Assembly: GCF_900230225.1 (NCBI RefSeq)
Contig: NZ_OCNH01000003.1
Location: forward strand, 1,054,001-1,118,000
Direction: 5' to 3'
From: Spirosoma fluviale
Lineage (GTDB): Bacteria > Bacteroidota > Bacteroidia > Cytophagales > Spirosomataceae
Length of the DNA: 64,000 nt
Below are positions 50,561 through 62,200 of the stretch, one piece after another. Within the stretch, counting starts at the first letter, position 1, and each line of letters starts with the position of its first letter. The translations under genes and the position numbers were made by a program. The notes below the pieces were generated by a model. The model made no database searches, was not told the DNA's origin, and saw only the letters and a list, made by a program, of their open reading frames with translations.

Positions 50561-51259
50561 ATGCCGAAGATAGTTATCGCAATTGACGGTTATTCCAGCT
50601 GTGGGAAGAGTACAACCGCAAAGGAAGTAGCTGCCCGAATGGGGTATGGGTATATTGATACGGGGGCTATGTACCGGGCCGTTAGTCTGTTTTTTATTCG
50701 GGAGCATGTTTCGCTCTCCAATACGAAAGAAGTTACGGCTGCGCTGGAAAAAATCCATATCACCTTCAATCACAACAACCGCACGGGTAAGAACGAAACC
50801 TGCCTCAACGGCCTGAACGTGGAGGAGGAGATTCGTAAAATGTACATCTCCAACATCGTAAGTGAAGTAAGTGCCATTCCGGAAGTGCGTTGGGCTATGG
50901 TAGCCCAGCAGCAGAAAATGGGCCGTCGGCGGGGTGTCGTTATGGATGGCCGGGATATTGGCACGAAGGTATTTCCGGATGCGGAAGTGAAAGTATTCAT
51001 GACGGCCGATACACAAACCCGAGCCCAGCGCCGACAGCAGGAACTCCTCGCCAAAGGCGAACTGGTCAATCTGGAAGATATTATCAAAAACCTCGAAAAG
51101 CGCGATCTCATTGACACTACCCGTTCCGAAAGCCCGCTGGTGCAGGCACCGGACGCCGAGTTACTCGATACTTCGCATATGACCATCGAAGAACAGGTCG
51201 ATTGGGTTATCGAACGAGCCGACCGTCGGCTGGCCGAACTTCATCGGAATAAAGTATAA
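50561..51259 (+). CDS. cmk: Cytidylate kinase
   Basis: Phosphorylates CMP and dCMP with ATP in the cytosol. 232 residues from ATG 50561 (MPKIVIAIDGYSSCGKSTTA); the in-frame start at 50465 adds 32 non-conserved residues. P-loop GYSSCGKST; 'YIDTGAMYRAVSLF' binds CMP; 'VVMDGRDIGTKVFPDAEVKVFMTA' and 'RDLIDTTRSESPLVQAPDAELLDTSHM' are further family blocks. Its TAA overlaps the next ATG by one base (TAATG), so it is translationally coupled to the FAD protein. Confidence 0.97.
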   Translation: MPKIVIAIDGYSSCGKSTTAKEVAARMGYGYIDTGAMYRAVSLFFIREHVSLSNTKEVTAALEKIHITFNHNNRTGKNETCLNGLNVEEEIRKMYISNIVSEVSAIPEVRWAMVAQQQKMGRRRGVVMDGRDIGTKVFPDAEVKVFMTADTQTRAQRRQQELLAKGELVNLEDIIKNLEKRDLIDTTRSESPLVQAPDAELLDTSHMTIEEQVDWVIERADRRLAELHRNKV

Positions 51260-52323
51260 TGACTATAGATTACCTGATAGTAGGGCAGGGGGTTGCGGGG
51301 TCTGTACTGGCCTGGACACTGGACCAGCGTGGGTGCTCCGTACTGCTGACCAACGACCCTGCACGCCCGTCGGCATCGGCGGTAGCGGCTGGGCTGGTTA
51401 ATCCGCTCACCGGTCGCAAACTGGTACGTACCTGGAAGGCCGATGAGCTATTCCCGTTTCTGCATAAATTTTATACAGACATTGAGCAACAGCTTGGCGT
51501 GCAGTTCTTTCATCCCAAAAATATATACCGTCCTTTTCGCTCCGTTGCCGAGCAAACCGACTATCTGACCCTGACAAATGAGCCGGAAATTAGTCAGTAC
51601 GTCTCTAAAATCACTGACAATCAATCGTATAGTTCATATATTGAAAATTCCTTTGGTGGCCTGGAGGTAACGCAAGCCGGGTGGCTGGATTTAACTGAGT
51701 TTGTTAGAATCATTAAGGGTTATTTTGTTAGAAAAAATCAATACTTTGAGTTGCCTGTCGAAATTAAGGATTTGACTATCAGTAACTCAGGCGTTGAGTG
51801 GCAGGGGGTTAAAATCAATAAAGTGATATTCTGTGACGGTGTTCAGGCGCGCGAGAATCCATTATTTGACTGGCTTCCGTACAATCCCGTGAAAGGACAG
51901 ATTCTGACGGCCCTCGTCGATGATTATCCTATTAAGAATATAGTTAATCAAGGTGTGTTCATTCTGCCGGTTCGAAACGGCCTTATCCGAATCGGGGCAA
52001 CCTACAGCTGGCATGACCTCGACTGGCAAACAACGGAGGATGGTCGTGCATTTTTAGAATCGAAGGTGGCCGCTGTCTTGAAAGTACCTTACCAGATTGT
52101 GGCCCAACACGCGGGTATTCGCCCGTCAACCAAAGATCGGCGACCGTTTATTGGCCTGCATCCGGCACAGCCAGCGGTGGGCATATTTGGGGGTATGGGA
52201 ACGAAGGGCGTGTCACTGGCTCCGTATCTGGCCGAAGAATTTGCCCGCTACCTCTTAGATGGTGAAGATTTGCCTCCGGAAGCGAATATTAGCCGATGCA
52301 TTTCGTTATATCATGGCAGTTGA
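51259..52323 (+). CDS. FAD-dependent oxidoreductase (D-amino-acid-oxidase-like, DAO family)
   Basis: 354 residues. Dinucleotide-binding 'DYLIVGQGVAGSVLAWTLDQRG' at the N-terminus with GxGxxG, then 'ASAVAAGLVNPLTGRKLVRTW', a pattern close to the MnmC C-terminal domain and glycine-oxidase-like enzymes. Near the C-terminus: 'IRPSTKDRRPFIGLHP' and 'FGGMGTKGVSLAPYLAEEFA'. Probably oxidises an amine to an imine. Follows cmk with a one-base overlap; a functional link is not evident. The MnmC methyltransferase domain is absent, so a tRNA role is possible but unproven. Confidence 0.88.
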   Translation: MTIDYLIVGQGVAGSVLAWTLDQRGCSVLLTNDPARPSASAVAAGLVNPLTGRKLVRTWKADELFPFLHKFYTDIEQQLGVQFFHPKNIYRPFRSVAEQTDYLTLTNEPEISQYVSKITDNQSYSSYIENSFGGLEVTQAGWLDLTEFVRIIKGYFVRKNQYFELPVEIKDLTISNSGVEWQGVKINKVIFCDGVQARENPLFDWLPYNPVKGQILTALVDDYPIKNIVNQGVFILPVRNGLIRIGATYSWHDLDWQTTEDGRAFLESKVAAVLKVPYQIVAQHAGIRPSTKDRRPFIGLHPAQPAVGIFGGMGTKGVSLAPYLAEEFARYLLDGEDLPPEANISRCISLYHGS

Positions 52324-52365
52324 TTAGTTTTCCGAATAAGGTTTTTAACTTGAAACAATAGGGCG

Positions 52366-52385
52366 AAAACCAGAGTACTGGTTTT
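52366..52385 (+). terminator. Short terminator-like hairpin after the FAD oxidoreductase
   Basis: AAAACCAG (52366-52373) pairs with CTGGTTTT (52378-52385) around a 4-base loop and ends in four T. It lies 42 bases after the upstream stop and 50 bases before the next start. Confidence 0.5.
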
Positions 52386-52435
52386 ACCGTAAACGTTGAA
52401 TAAGAAACCGTTAGTCAGCGTCTTTAATACCCGTT

Positions 52436-55400
52436 ATGCGAAATCAATACATACTGATGTTAGGCTTGTGGCTGGCCGGATTGAGCGTGGCTACGGCACA
52501 GAACTATCCGTCGCTGGAGCGATTTGGGAAAAACCGTATTCAGTACCGGAGTTTCGACTGGAAAATTATTCGAACATCCAACTTCGAAATCTACTACTAT
52601 CAGGATGGTACCCAGATCGCCAACCTGACGGCGCAGTATGCCGAATCAGAATTTGACCGAATCACGGAGTTACTTGGCTATACACCCTACAACCGGGTCA
52701 AAATATTCCTGTTCAACTCCCCCGAAGAAATGGCCCAGAGCAACATCGGCCTACAGGGAGGGCTAAGCAGTCGGGAACAGAACCTCTCCAAATCCCGCGT
52801 TGAATTAGCCTTTACCGGCGATCAGATCAGTTTTCGGCAGCAGATCATCCGCGATATTGCCATGTTGTTCGTGTATGATATGCTGTATGGCGGTAGCTTG
52901 AAAGACGCTTTGCAGAGTTCATTATTGTTGACATTACCCGACTGGTTCATGCCCGGCATTGCGTCGTACATTGCCCAGGGAAACAGCCTTGAACTGGACG
53001 ATTACATGCGCGATGTGTCCCTGAACCGGCCGGTTAAAAAGCCGTCGCTGCTGTCCGGAGCGGATGCCGAGCGGGTTGGTCACTCCATCTGGAACTACAT
53101 CGTTCAGCGATACGGACGCGACAATATCTCCAATATCCTGAACCTGACCCGCATTATCCGAAACGAGCAGAATAGTATTTCGAGTACCCTGGGCGTTCCG
53201 TATAGCCGTTTCCTGCGCGAATGGCGGGAGTACTACGCGGGTATGGCTAATGCCGTAGCGCAGTCGTACCGGGCGGGTCCCGACGACTTCCAGCTTAAAG
53301 TTGGTTCGGCAGATGACAAGTCTTTATTGATCAGTCTCAAACTGAGTCCCGATAAGCAATACATTGCCTATTCGCTCTTGCGGGATGGGAAGTTCAGCGT
53401 AGAAGTTATTAATACCGCCAACCGGAAAAGGCATACTGTACTAACGGGCGGCTACCGGCTGGATGGGCAAATAAACCGAACCAGTACCCCCTTGCTGGCG
53501 TGGCAGAAGGATAACAACCTGCTTGTGGTGACTGATGAGTTGGGTAAAACCAATCTGTATCAGTACAGTGATTTCGAAAAACGCCCCAAGCGCCAGTTCA
53601 AGCGGCAAGTAAACGGATTGTCGCAGGTAGTGTGGATGAATGCATCGGAAGATGGCGGTAGTTTGATCATGAGTGCCGACCGAAAAGGCCAGAATGATCT
53701 GTTCCTGTACAGCATCAACCGGGGTTCTTATCAGCAGTTGACCAACGATCTATACGACGATTTATACCCTTCTTTTGTGGGACGTACCGCCCGGCAGGTT
53801 GTCTTTAGCTCTAATCGCCGACAGGACACACTTGGCGTCGACAAAGGCTCTTACCGAACCATTCGTGACCAGTTAAGCCTGTTTTCCCACGAAGGCAGCG
53901 CCCGCGATCTGTCGCTGGTTCGGCTGACGGATTCGCTGGGTCAGGCGACGCAGCCAATTCCAGCCGGTGAAACGACCGTTTATTTCCTGAATGACGCCAA
54001 TGGCATTCGAAATCTATACCGACTCGAAACGGAAACAAAGCAGGTTAGCCAGTTAACAGCTTTTCCCGAGAGTATTCGGTTGTATGACCTCAAGCCCGGT
54101 AACGGCGGATTCGCTTACAGCAGCCTTAAAAATGGTGACGAGTATATAGGATTCCGTTCGCAGTTGAACCTGTCGCAAACAGCACAGACTCCTCCTACTC
54201 AGCGGAGTGTGGCCATTAGCCGGGCAAATCCAGCAAATACGCTCCGGCCTGCTCAGCCCAAAACGGATACGACTACGCAGGTAAGCCGAAGTTCTGCCGA
54301 CTCAAGTACGGCGGGCCGCACAACACCCGGAGCATTGTCTTATACTCCCAAACTGGCGCTGGAACCGGGTGAAGTAGACACGGATAATTACCAGTTTGAT
54401 CCAGAGGTAGTCAAAGCGGCTGAGTTTCGGCAGCGCCGTTCGGTTGTGGGTGTGTCGCCTGGGTTAACCACGGCTCCTCCCCGAAACCGACGCCGGGAGA
54501 ACATCACCATTCGTGGTCCTTTCGATTACAAAGCAACGTTTGGTGTAAATGAAGCCCCGTCTAACTGGCGCGTTGATCCAATTAAAGGATTTGGCTATGC
54601 GCAGGAAGTAACCCTGACCGACTTGCTGGAGAACCACGTACTGCGCGCGGGTGGGTTTATCAGCCTGACCAATACACTACGCAACAGCGATTTATTTGCC
54701 GAATACACGAACCTGACTCATCTTATCGACTTCGGAGCACGGGTCGACCGGCAGACCCTCTTTGTAGATGGAGCGGGGATTCTTCAGAAATACCGGTACA
54801 ACCGGGTTGCCCTGTCGGCGTCTTATCCCATTTCGGTTAACAGCCGGTTCACTGTATCACCGTTTTACGCGATCACCCGATTAATTGATCTCTCTTCCTT
54901 TGCCGAACCGGACCGTGTATCGGATTATGCCGGCTTGCGGGGTGAGTTTGTCTTCGATAATACGAATGTGAATGGCATGAACATGGTAGTGGGCACCAAG
55001 GCCAAACTTCGGTTCGAAGAATACGCTGGCCTGCGGAGTTCGTCGGAAGGCTTCCGGCGACTCTCTCTCGATTTGCGCCATTACCAGCGACTGCACCGGG
55101 ACTTAATTCTGGCCACCCGTTTTGCCTTTAGCCAGTCGGGTGGGTCTGCACCGAAGAAGAGTACGCTGGGTGGTATGGAGAACTGGATTGGCGGGCAAAA
55201 AGAACCGATTTCGTCAAACCCGCTACTTGTTCCAAATGCTACACAAAACGAGATTCCGTACGATTATCGGGACGTTTTCTTCCTTGATTTTGCGGCTCCT
55301 TTGCGTGGGTTTAATCAGGGAAAACTAACGGGAAACAGTTATATGCTGTTCAACGCTGAACTCCGGTTGCCGCTGGTTCGCTATTTATACCGGGGAAACA

Positions 55401-55699
55401 TAACGTCTAATTTCCTGCGGAATTTACAACTGGTAGCGTTTACGGATATTGGCACAGCCTGGACCGGAAGCGGGCCTTTCAGTCAGCAAAACAGTCTCAA
55501 TACGGAGGTTGTTGGCGGAGGGAATATCCCCTTTAGAGCAACAGTTACGAACTTTAAAAATCCGTTCCTGATCGGATACGGAGCCGGTATTCGAACAATG
55601 ATTTTCGGCTACTTTGTGAAGTTCGATTATGGCTGGGGTCTCGAAGATAAGTCGGTGGGCAAGCCTATACCTTACCTAACGCTCGGCTACGATTTCTAA
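52436..55699 (+). CDS. Large outer-membrane protein: peptidase-MA-like region, TolB-like propeller, barrel
   Basis: 1087 residues with a signal peptide (LMLGLWLAGLSVATA, cut near 22). Residues about 25-280 resemble a gluzincin/MA-like domain ('FDWKIIRTSNFEIYYYQDGTQIANLTAQYAESEFDRITELLGY', 'GHSIWNYIVQRYGRDNISNILNL') without an obvious HExxH. Residues about 290-600 are TolB/WD40-like repeats ('LSPDKQYIAYSLLRDGKFSVEVI', 'YPSFVGRTARQVVFSSNRRQ'). After a Pro/Thr linker the last third is a BamA/surface-antigen-like barrel ending in 'PYLTLGYDF'. Similar proteins are common in Bacteroidota under the name TolB-like; exact role unknown. Confidence 0.85.
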   Translation: MRNQYILMLGLWLAGLSVATAQNYPSLERFGKNRIQYRSFDWKIIRTSNFEIYYYQDGTQIANLTAQYAESEFDRITELLGYTPYNRVKIFLFNSPEEMAQSNIGLQGGLSSREQNLSKSRVELAFTGDQISFRQQIIRDIAMLFVYDMLYGGSLKDALQSSLLLTLPDWFMPGIASYIAQGNSLELDDYMRDVSLNRPVKKPSLLSGADAERVGHSIWNYIVQRYGRDNISNILNLTRIIRNEQNSISSTLGVPYSRFLREWREYYAGMANAVAQSYRAGPDDFQLKVGSADDKSLLISLKLSPDKQYIAYSLLRDGKFSVEVINTANRKRHTVLTGGYRLDGQINRTSTPLLAWQKDNNLLVVTDELGKTNLYQYSDFEKRPKRQFKRQVNGLSQVVWMNASEDGGSLIMSADRKGQNDLFLYSINRGSYQQLTNDLYDDLYPSFVGRTARQVVFSSNRRQDTLGVDKGSYRTIRDQLSLFSHEGSARDLSLVRLTDSLGQATQPIPAGETTVYFLNDANGIRNLYRLETETKQVSQLTAFPESIRLYDLKPGNGGFAYSSLKNGDEYIGFRSQLNLSQTAQTPPTQRSVAISRANPANTLRPAQPKTDTTTQVSRSSADSSTAGRTTPGALSYTPKLALEPGEVDTDNYQFDPEVVKAAEFRQRRSVVGVSPGLTTAPPRNRRRENITIRGPFDYKATFGVNEAPSNWRVDPIKGFGYAQEVTLTDLLENHVLRAGGFISLTNTLRNSDLFAEYTNLTHLIDFGARVDRQTLFVDGAGILQKYRYNRVALSASYPISVNSRFTVSPFYAITRLIDLSSFAEPDRVSDYAGLRGEFVFDNTNVNGMNMVVGTKAKLRFEEYAGLRSSSEGFRRLSLDLRHYQRLHRDLILATRFAFSQSGGSAPKKSTLGGMENWIGGQKEPISSNPLLVPNATQNEIPYDYRDVFFLDFAAPLRGFNQGKLTGNSYMLFNAELRLPLVRYLYRGNITSNFLRNLQLVAFTDIGTAWTGSGPFSQQNSLNTEVVGGGNIPFRATVTNFKNPFLIGYGAGIRTMIFGYFVKFDYGWGLEDKSVGKPIPYLTLGYDF

Positions 55700-55723
55700 G
55701 CAATCCTTATCTATGCGTTTCCA

Positions 55724-55756
55724 TATAGCCGCTCCTGGAGGAGCGGCTATTTTTTT
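55724..55756 (+). terminator. Rho-independent terminator
   Basis: Stem ATAGCCGCTCC (55725-55735) / GGAGCGGCTAT (55740-55750), followed by TTTTTT. About 25 bases after the 55699 stop. Confidence 0.9.
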
Positions 55757-56295
55757 GTCTGATGTGTAGGTAAACCCCGTACAGCTCCCTCGTTTGCAAT
55801 AGGCCGTTGGTGTCTGCTCCCGGCCAGCAAAACAGCTAATCTATTTTCCCTAACTACCGCAGTATCTTTTGCTGTAGCCTGTATAAGGCCCACACTGGGT
55901 TATTTGTCCCTCCTTAGTTCAGGTGAGTTACCAAATAAGTAAACCAAATATGGTTACTTCAGACACACTTGGCATAGTTTTCGCTAACCCCCTACCGCCA
56001 GATTTATCATCCATCTATCAATAATACCGGCTGGGCAAACCATAATAGCTTCATTACATCGGCTAAGGCCTGTATGTGTAAGTTGCTTATAGTGAAATGG
56101 TTATCTCTGTGTGCCGTCCGTCCTCAACAGGGGAAGGTGTGGTTTGGCATAGTTTTAGTTGAATTATAAGGAAGCAAAAGAGCCATTGACGAATGGAATA
56201 GGTGACCCGTGACTAATCATGGGTCTGCTGGTCTGAGTTACTATACTCTTCTGCTTCGTTTCGCTACTACTAAACCGTCCCAAACCGAGTTGCAG
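55757..56295. other. Intergenic region upstream of the giant surface protein
   Basis: No coding frame of note. The 13-mer TTGGCATAGTTTT occurs twice, at 55969-55981 and 56144-56156, 175 bp apart and in the same direction, so it may mark a duplicated regulatory site. No other repeat, RNA or promoter was identified with confidence. Confidence 0.5.
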
Positions 56296-59200
56296 ATGGA
56301 AGAAATATCTACACGACACACCCACCTTTCAGAGGCCGTGGCTGGCAGCCAGGCTAAGGCGTATAGCCTTACCGGACGGTTCATTAGTTTCCTCCTGAAA
56401 CTCTATTACGGGCTCTTCATGCCTGTTCAAAAGGTTGCACGCTCATTAATGGGCCATTCGTTGCCGACACTCAAATCGGCGAATTCGTCAGTTACCCAAC
56501 GACTTGTCGAGGGCTTTGCCGGGTCTGTTGGCGAACCACCTGATGTGGGCGGTTCGAGCCCCCCTGGTTTTCGAGACCAACACTTACAAAAAGCCTCTAA
56601 TTATTTTGCACAACATCCAATGAATGAGCAAATTATACTATTAAAGTCGTTTGGCGAAGAGTTCCCGCATCCGGTATCAGACTCGGGTGGTGGGCCATCA
56701 CCAGCAAAGCCAGCGGGGGTCAGCAGCTTTAGTGAGCTACTGTCCTCCTTTGTTAGCTATGCCCATGGCTCACCTGTTCTGAAGGGTGCCTGTTCTGTGT
56801 TAACCCTGCTGTGGTTGTGGCTGGCCATTGCGCCTGCACACGCACAGGCTCCTGCAAAAATCAATTTGCAGTTACACAAAACGATCAGCAATCAAAGTCC
56901 GGCCATCGGGGATATCGTTACGTATACAGTCGTGGTATCGAACGCACCCGGCTCCGCCACGGCGACCAATGTGTTGGTCAAAGACGAATTGCCGATTGGG
57001 GGCGTAACGTATGTACCCAACTCCGCTACTACGCTTCGGGGTAGTGCAACCTTTAATTCTGTCGTGTCGGCTACGGTTGTTACGGGGCTTTGGAACATCG
57101 CGTCCATTGCACCGGGCGACTCCGCTGTGATGATCCTAAAAGCGACGGTCAACGAACGGGGCGTTTGGTTCAATACGGCTGAAGTTGCAGGAGCGGGCCA
57201 GACCGATACAAACTCAATTCCTAATAACCAAAGTCCAACAGAAGACGATTTCGACGCTGTCTGTTTTTCGGTTCCTATCTTTTGGTATGTAGGTGATGAA
57301 TATACGGTAACGATTCCAACGGGGTATGATGAGATCGTATGGTACCGGAATGATACGGCAATTGTGCCAACTGCCGTGTCGACCTTATTAGCTGAAGTCA
57401 ATAGCGACCAGTCCCTGACGATCAAAAGTCCGGGTGTGTATCGGTTTGTAACCTACCGTACCGGATGTCCGGCCACAAACTGTTGCGATATTCAGGTGAT
57501 ACCCGGGCCTTATGGTAGTTTGGGCGATTACGTGTTTGCTGACGCCAACAAAAATGGTGCTCAGGACGTAGGCGAAACCGGCATAGACGGTGTTAAAGTT
57601 TATTTATATGACCAGCTTGGCACAACCAGGCTAGACTCGACCGTTACCACTGGTGGCGGTAAATACCTGTTTGATAGCCTAACGGACGGAAGTTACGTTG
57701 TCCGTTTTATGGCCCCCAGCGGGTATGAGTCGACAACGGCAAATGCTGTAGGTATATCGGATGCACTGGACAGCGATGCCGGTGCCAATGGATTTACAGG
57801 TGTCTATACGATTGACACGAGCCAGCCAACCTCCAGCACGGCCCGCAATAATCCGACAGTTGATGCCGGTTATTTTATGCCCACCGCTTCGTTGGGTGAC
57901 TTTGTCTTTGAGGATACCAACAAAGACGGTATTCAGCAGCCGGGCGAACCGGGTATACCGGGTGTAGTGGTAACCTTATATGTTAACGGAGTCTCTTCGC
58001 TAACAACACTGACCAATTCCAGTGGCTTATACTCCTTCACGGGCTTAACACCGGGAAGTAGCCTGAGTTACTCGGTTGGCTTCACAGCTCCTTCCGGATT
58101 TACCGCAACACTGGCTAATCAGGGATCAGACGGGACTAAAGATTCTGATATAGATCCGATCACGGGTCGTACCCAGTCAGTAACCCTGGCCGCCGGTGAA
58201 ACGAATACAACGCTCGATGCTGGTTTCTTACCAACATGCCCGGTCAACTTTAGCTTGGTTGTATCGAATGATGCGACGATCTGTAACGGTGATAAAGCTG
58301 TATTAACCGCATCAACACCGTTCTCATACGTACGTTGGTATCTGACACCTTATGGCGGAACGGCATTTGATACGCTAAGTATATCCAAGCAATCATTGAT
58401 AGTAAGCCCAACGACGACGACGGTTTATTACGCAGAGGCTGTCACGCAGGATGGTAGTTGCGTAAGCGTTCGCAAGCCGGTCGTTATAACGGTCACTACT
58501 GTTCCAACACCCATTGCGCTGGGCAATATTAAGAACAGTTGCCCATCGACAACGGTTGATCTGACCAAGATCGCCATTGAAAACAGCACCACTGGCCTTG
58601 TATACGAATGGTACACGAGCATGAATCGTTCGATTGCTACGCGGGTAACCAACCTGACCGCAGTTGGCGCAGGTAAACTTTATCTGTTCGCTAAGTCGGG
58701 CGCATGCTATAGCAATCCAACTGTATTAACGGTCGAAATTACCAATTGCGCCTGTCAGGAGGTCGCTGGTGTAAATGTTGGCCAGGGGGTTGCGGTTTGC
58801 TCCGGTGATGCGGTTCCGCTCAAAGCGGTACTCTCCGGCTCGGCAACCAGCGTCGTCTGGACAACGAGTGGTACGGGTACGTTTAGTAGCCCAACCAGCC
58901 TGTCGACAACCTATATGCCATCTGTGGCCGACATCACCACGGGTAATGTCGTACTCACGGCAACGACCAACGACCCTGATGGGCCGGGTGGTGTATGTCA
59001 GACAGCTTCCAGCTCACTGATTGCGCAAATTAATAAGCGGCCGGAGGCACCTGTCAACGTTGCTGTTGAAGACGCATTGGTTTGCCAGGGAAGCAGCACG
59101 AAGCTGGTTGCCTTAGCGCCAGGAAGTAAAATCAACTGGTACGACCAGGATAATAAGCTGATCGGGACAACCGAGAGTGGTGAGAAACTCGTCGTTACGC

Positions 59201-62200
59201 CCACAAAGGCAGGTGCCCTCATTTACATGGCCGAAGCCTTATCAAGCGCCGGTTGTGTTAGCCCACGTACCTCATTGACGGTTACGGTAGGTCCCTGCCT
59301 GGCCGATCTGGGTGTGGTAAAAGAAGTAGTAACGCCCGGTACGTATAGTGTTGGTCAGAAAATCACTTACGCCATCACCGTAACGAACAACGGTCCGGTA
59401 ACGGCCAACAGTGTGAAGGTAACGGACATGCTGCCTGCAACGCTGACGTTTGTTGGTGCTACACCGGTTGGTCAGTATAATGCGGCAACGGGTATCTGGA
59501 CCATTGGCACGATGGCCTCCAAAGCCAACCGTAGTCTGTTGGTAGAAGCTACCATCAATGCTGCGGGTTCAATTACGAACACGGCCATTGTGAGCAGCCC
59601 GGACAATGATCCGAAGTATACGAAAAACGACACCTCGTCGGTAACGATTCCGGTTGTTCCCTGCTCTGTTAAGCCACCAACGCTGGCCTGTGCAATCACC
59701 GAAATTTGCAAAGGTGGAACAACGACCCTGACCGCTAGAGGATGCGAAGGTGGTTCGGTGCTGTGGTCGAACGGGAAAACAGGCGATTTGATTTTTGTAG
59801 CACCGAGCGTGACAACAACCTATACCGCAAGTTGTGTGGTTGGAGCGTGTACCAGTGCTGTCTCGAATGCCATTACGGTAACCGTTGTTGAGCCGCAGGT
59901 GCCAGTCATTACCGCCAGTGCGGATAATGTTTGCCCAGGTACATCTGTAACGCTGACCGCATCGGGTTGCGTGGGTGGAACGATTGTCTGGTCGGATAAA
60001 GCACAGACCGGAACATCAATCGTGGTTACGCCTTACGGCAAAACGACTTACACCGCTCAGTGTGTGATCGGTAGCTGCCCAAGTAACCCGGCGACGAAAA
60101 CGATCAATATCACAACGGATCTGCCAACACCAACCATTGTATGCAGTACAACGGTTGTTTGCCCAGGCGAGACCGTAACCTTAACGGTTGAGAATTGCGT
60201 CGGTACACCTTACTGGAGCAACACGACCGCTACAACGGGTAGCATCATTGTAACGCCAACCATTGGCAACAACAGCTACTCTGTTTATTGCAAAACGGAT
60301 GGTGGCTGCGTAAGCAAGACATCGGCTGTGTATACAATTAACGTTGTGGCTCCAACGGTGCCAACCGTAACCGCCAGCACCGATACCGTCTGCGTAAAAG
60401 GCGCGGTTACCTTAACGGCGACCAACTGTAATGGAACCGTTAAGTGGAATGTCGCCAATCAGACGGGTCCGAGCATTGTCGTGAACCCGACAGCGAACAT
60501 CAGTTATTTCGCCTGGTGTGAGTCGCGGACTTGCCAGAGCAAGCCATCGAATACGGTTAACATCACCGTTATCACGCCAACAGCTCCGATTGTCTCGGTA
60601 AGCAGCACGACGCTCTGTAGTGGTAATAAGCTAACCCTGACGGCCAAAGGCTGCACAGGTACGGTGAAGTGGTACGGTATGGATGGCGTTGCGAAAATCG
60701 GTGCCAGCATCGACATCTTCCCAACGGCTACGGCTACGTACTATGCTACCTGCCAGGTTGGGTCAACCTGTGAGAGCGAAGCATCGAACAAAGTTCGTGT
60801 AACGGTGAGTACCTCAACGACTCCGGCTCCGGTCATTGCAGCCTCGTCCTTGTCTATCTGTAGCGGTGGCCTCGTGTCACTAACCGCTACCGGTTGCCTG
60901 GGTGGTACGGTGAAATGGTCTGATGGTCAGACCGGCCCGGTAGCTCAGGTAACGGTAACACCAAGCAACCGTGAATTCTACGCACTGTGTATGCCAACAT
61001 CGGCCAGTGCTTGCGGATCGGGTAAGTCGAACGTTATTACGATCAACGTAACACCACTGCCAAAACCAACGGTAACCTGCTCGACGGATACAATCTGTCG
61101 GGGCGAGACGGTAACGCTGACGGTCAATAACTGTCTGGGTACGCCACGCTGGAGCAGCACAACGGCTACAACCGGTAGCATCGTTGTTTCACCAACGGTC
61201 ACAACGTCTTACTCGGTCTTCTGTTCAAACGGAACCTGCACCAGTGAGACTTCGAACCAGTATACCATTACGGTTATTCCGGCAGCTATACCAACCATTA
61301 CGGCATCGGCAACGGCCGTTGCTCCTGGTGGAACGGTGACGTTAACGGCCAGTGGCTGTAACGGCGAAGTGATCTGGTCGGCTAATGACATCAACGGAAA
61401 TAACAAAGGCGCCGTGATTGTGGTGCGGCCGGAAGGCACACAGACCTACTACGCACAGTGTAAATTCCATACCTGTCTGAGCGACCCATCGGTAACGGTT
61501 GTGATCAACCCAGGCAATTGCGTAGTGAAAGCTGGAACACTGGTTGCTACAAACGGCATTGTTTGTGGCGGAACAAGCACAACGGTAACGGTATCCGCTT
61601 CGCCCAATGGCGGACTGGTACAACCGGCTGGCTACTCGGTTCTGTATGTGTTGACGAAAGGAGCCCAGAAGGTTATCCAGCAAACCAGCGCAACGCCACA
61701 GTTCAGCGTATCGTCTGACGCGGGTGAGTACACCATCCATACACTGGTTTACAATGCCAATGCTGGAGACAAGAATTACCTCGACCTGTCGGTGGTGAAA
61801 CCAGGCATTACAACGGCGGCTGAAGTGCTGTTGCTGATTGGCAACAAGTGCGCTGCGCTCGATGTAGCCGGTGCCCCTGTGAAGGTTAAGGTGATAGAGC
61901 CTCCTGTCTTATCGACAACAGCATCGGCAACCGTTTGCTATGGCAGTACGGTAACCTTCACCGCCAGCGGTTGCGAGGGTGGAGTCGTTACCTGGTCTGA
62001 CGGATCGATTGGAAAAACCATCCAGAAGACAGCTTACAGCACGCTATGGCTGATGGCCACCTGCACGATTGACGGTTGCACCAGCAAATCGTCGAAAGAC
62101 CTCGATGTGGAAGTTGCAACCCCGGCCATTCCGATTATTGTCAGCAATGCACCCGCTGTTTGTGTTAGCGAAACGGTTTCATTGACAGCAACGGGTTGTG

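Noticed and set aside
52396..52656. 86-codon frame upstream of the large TolB-like gene
   Set aside because: Overlaps the start of the 1087-residue gene in another frame and has no domain or signal.
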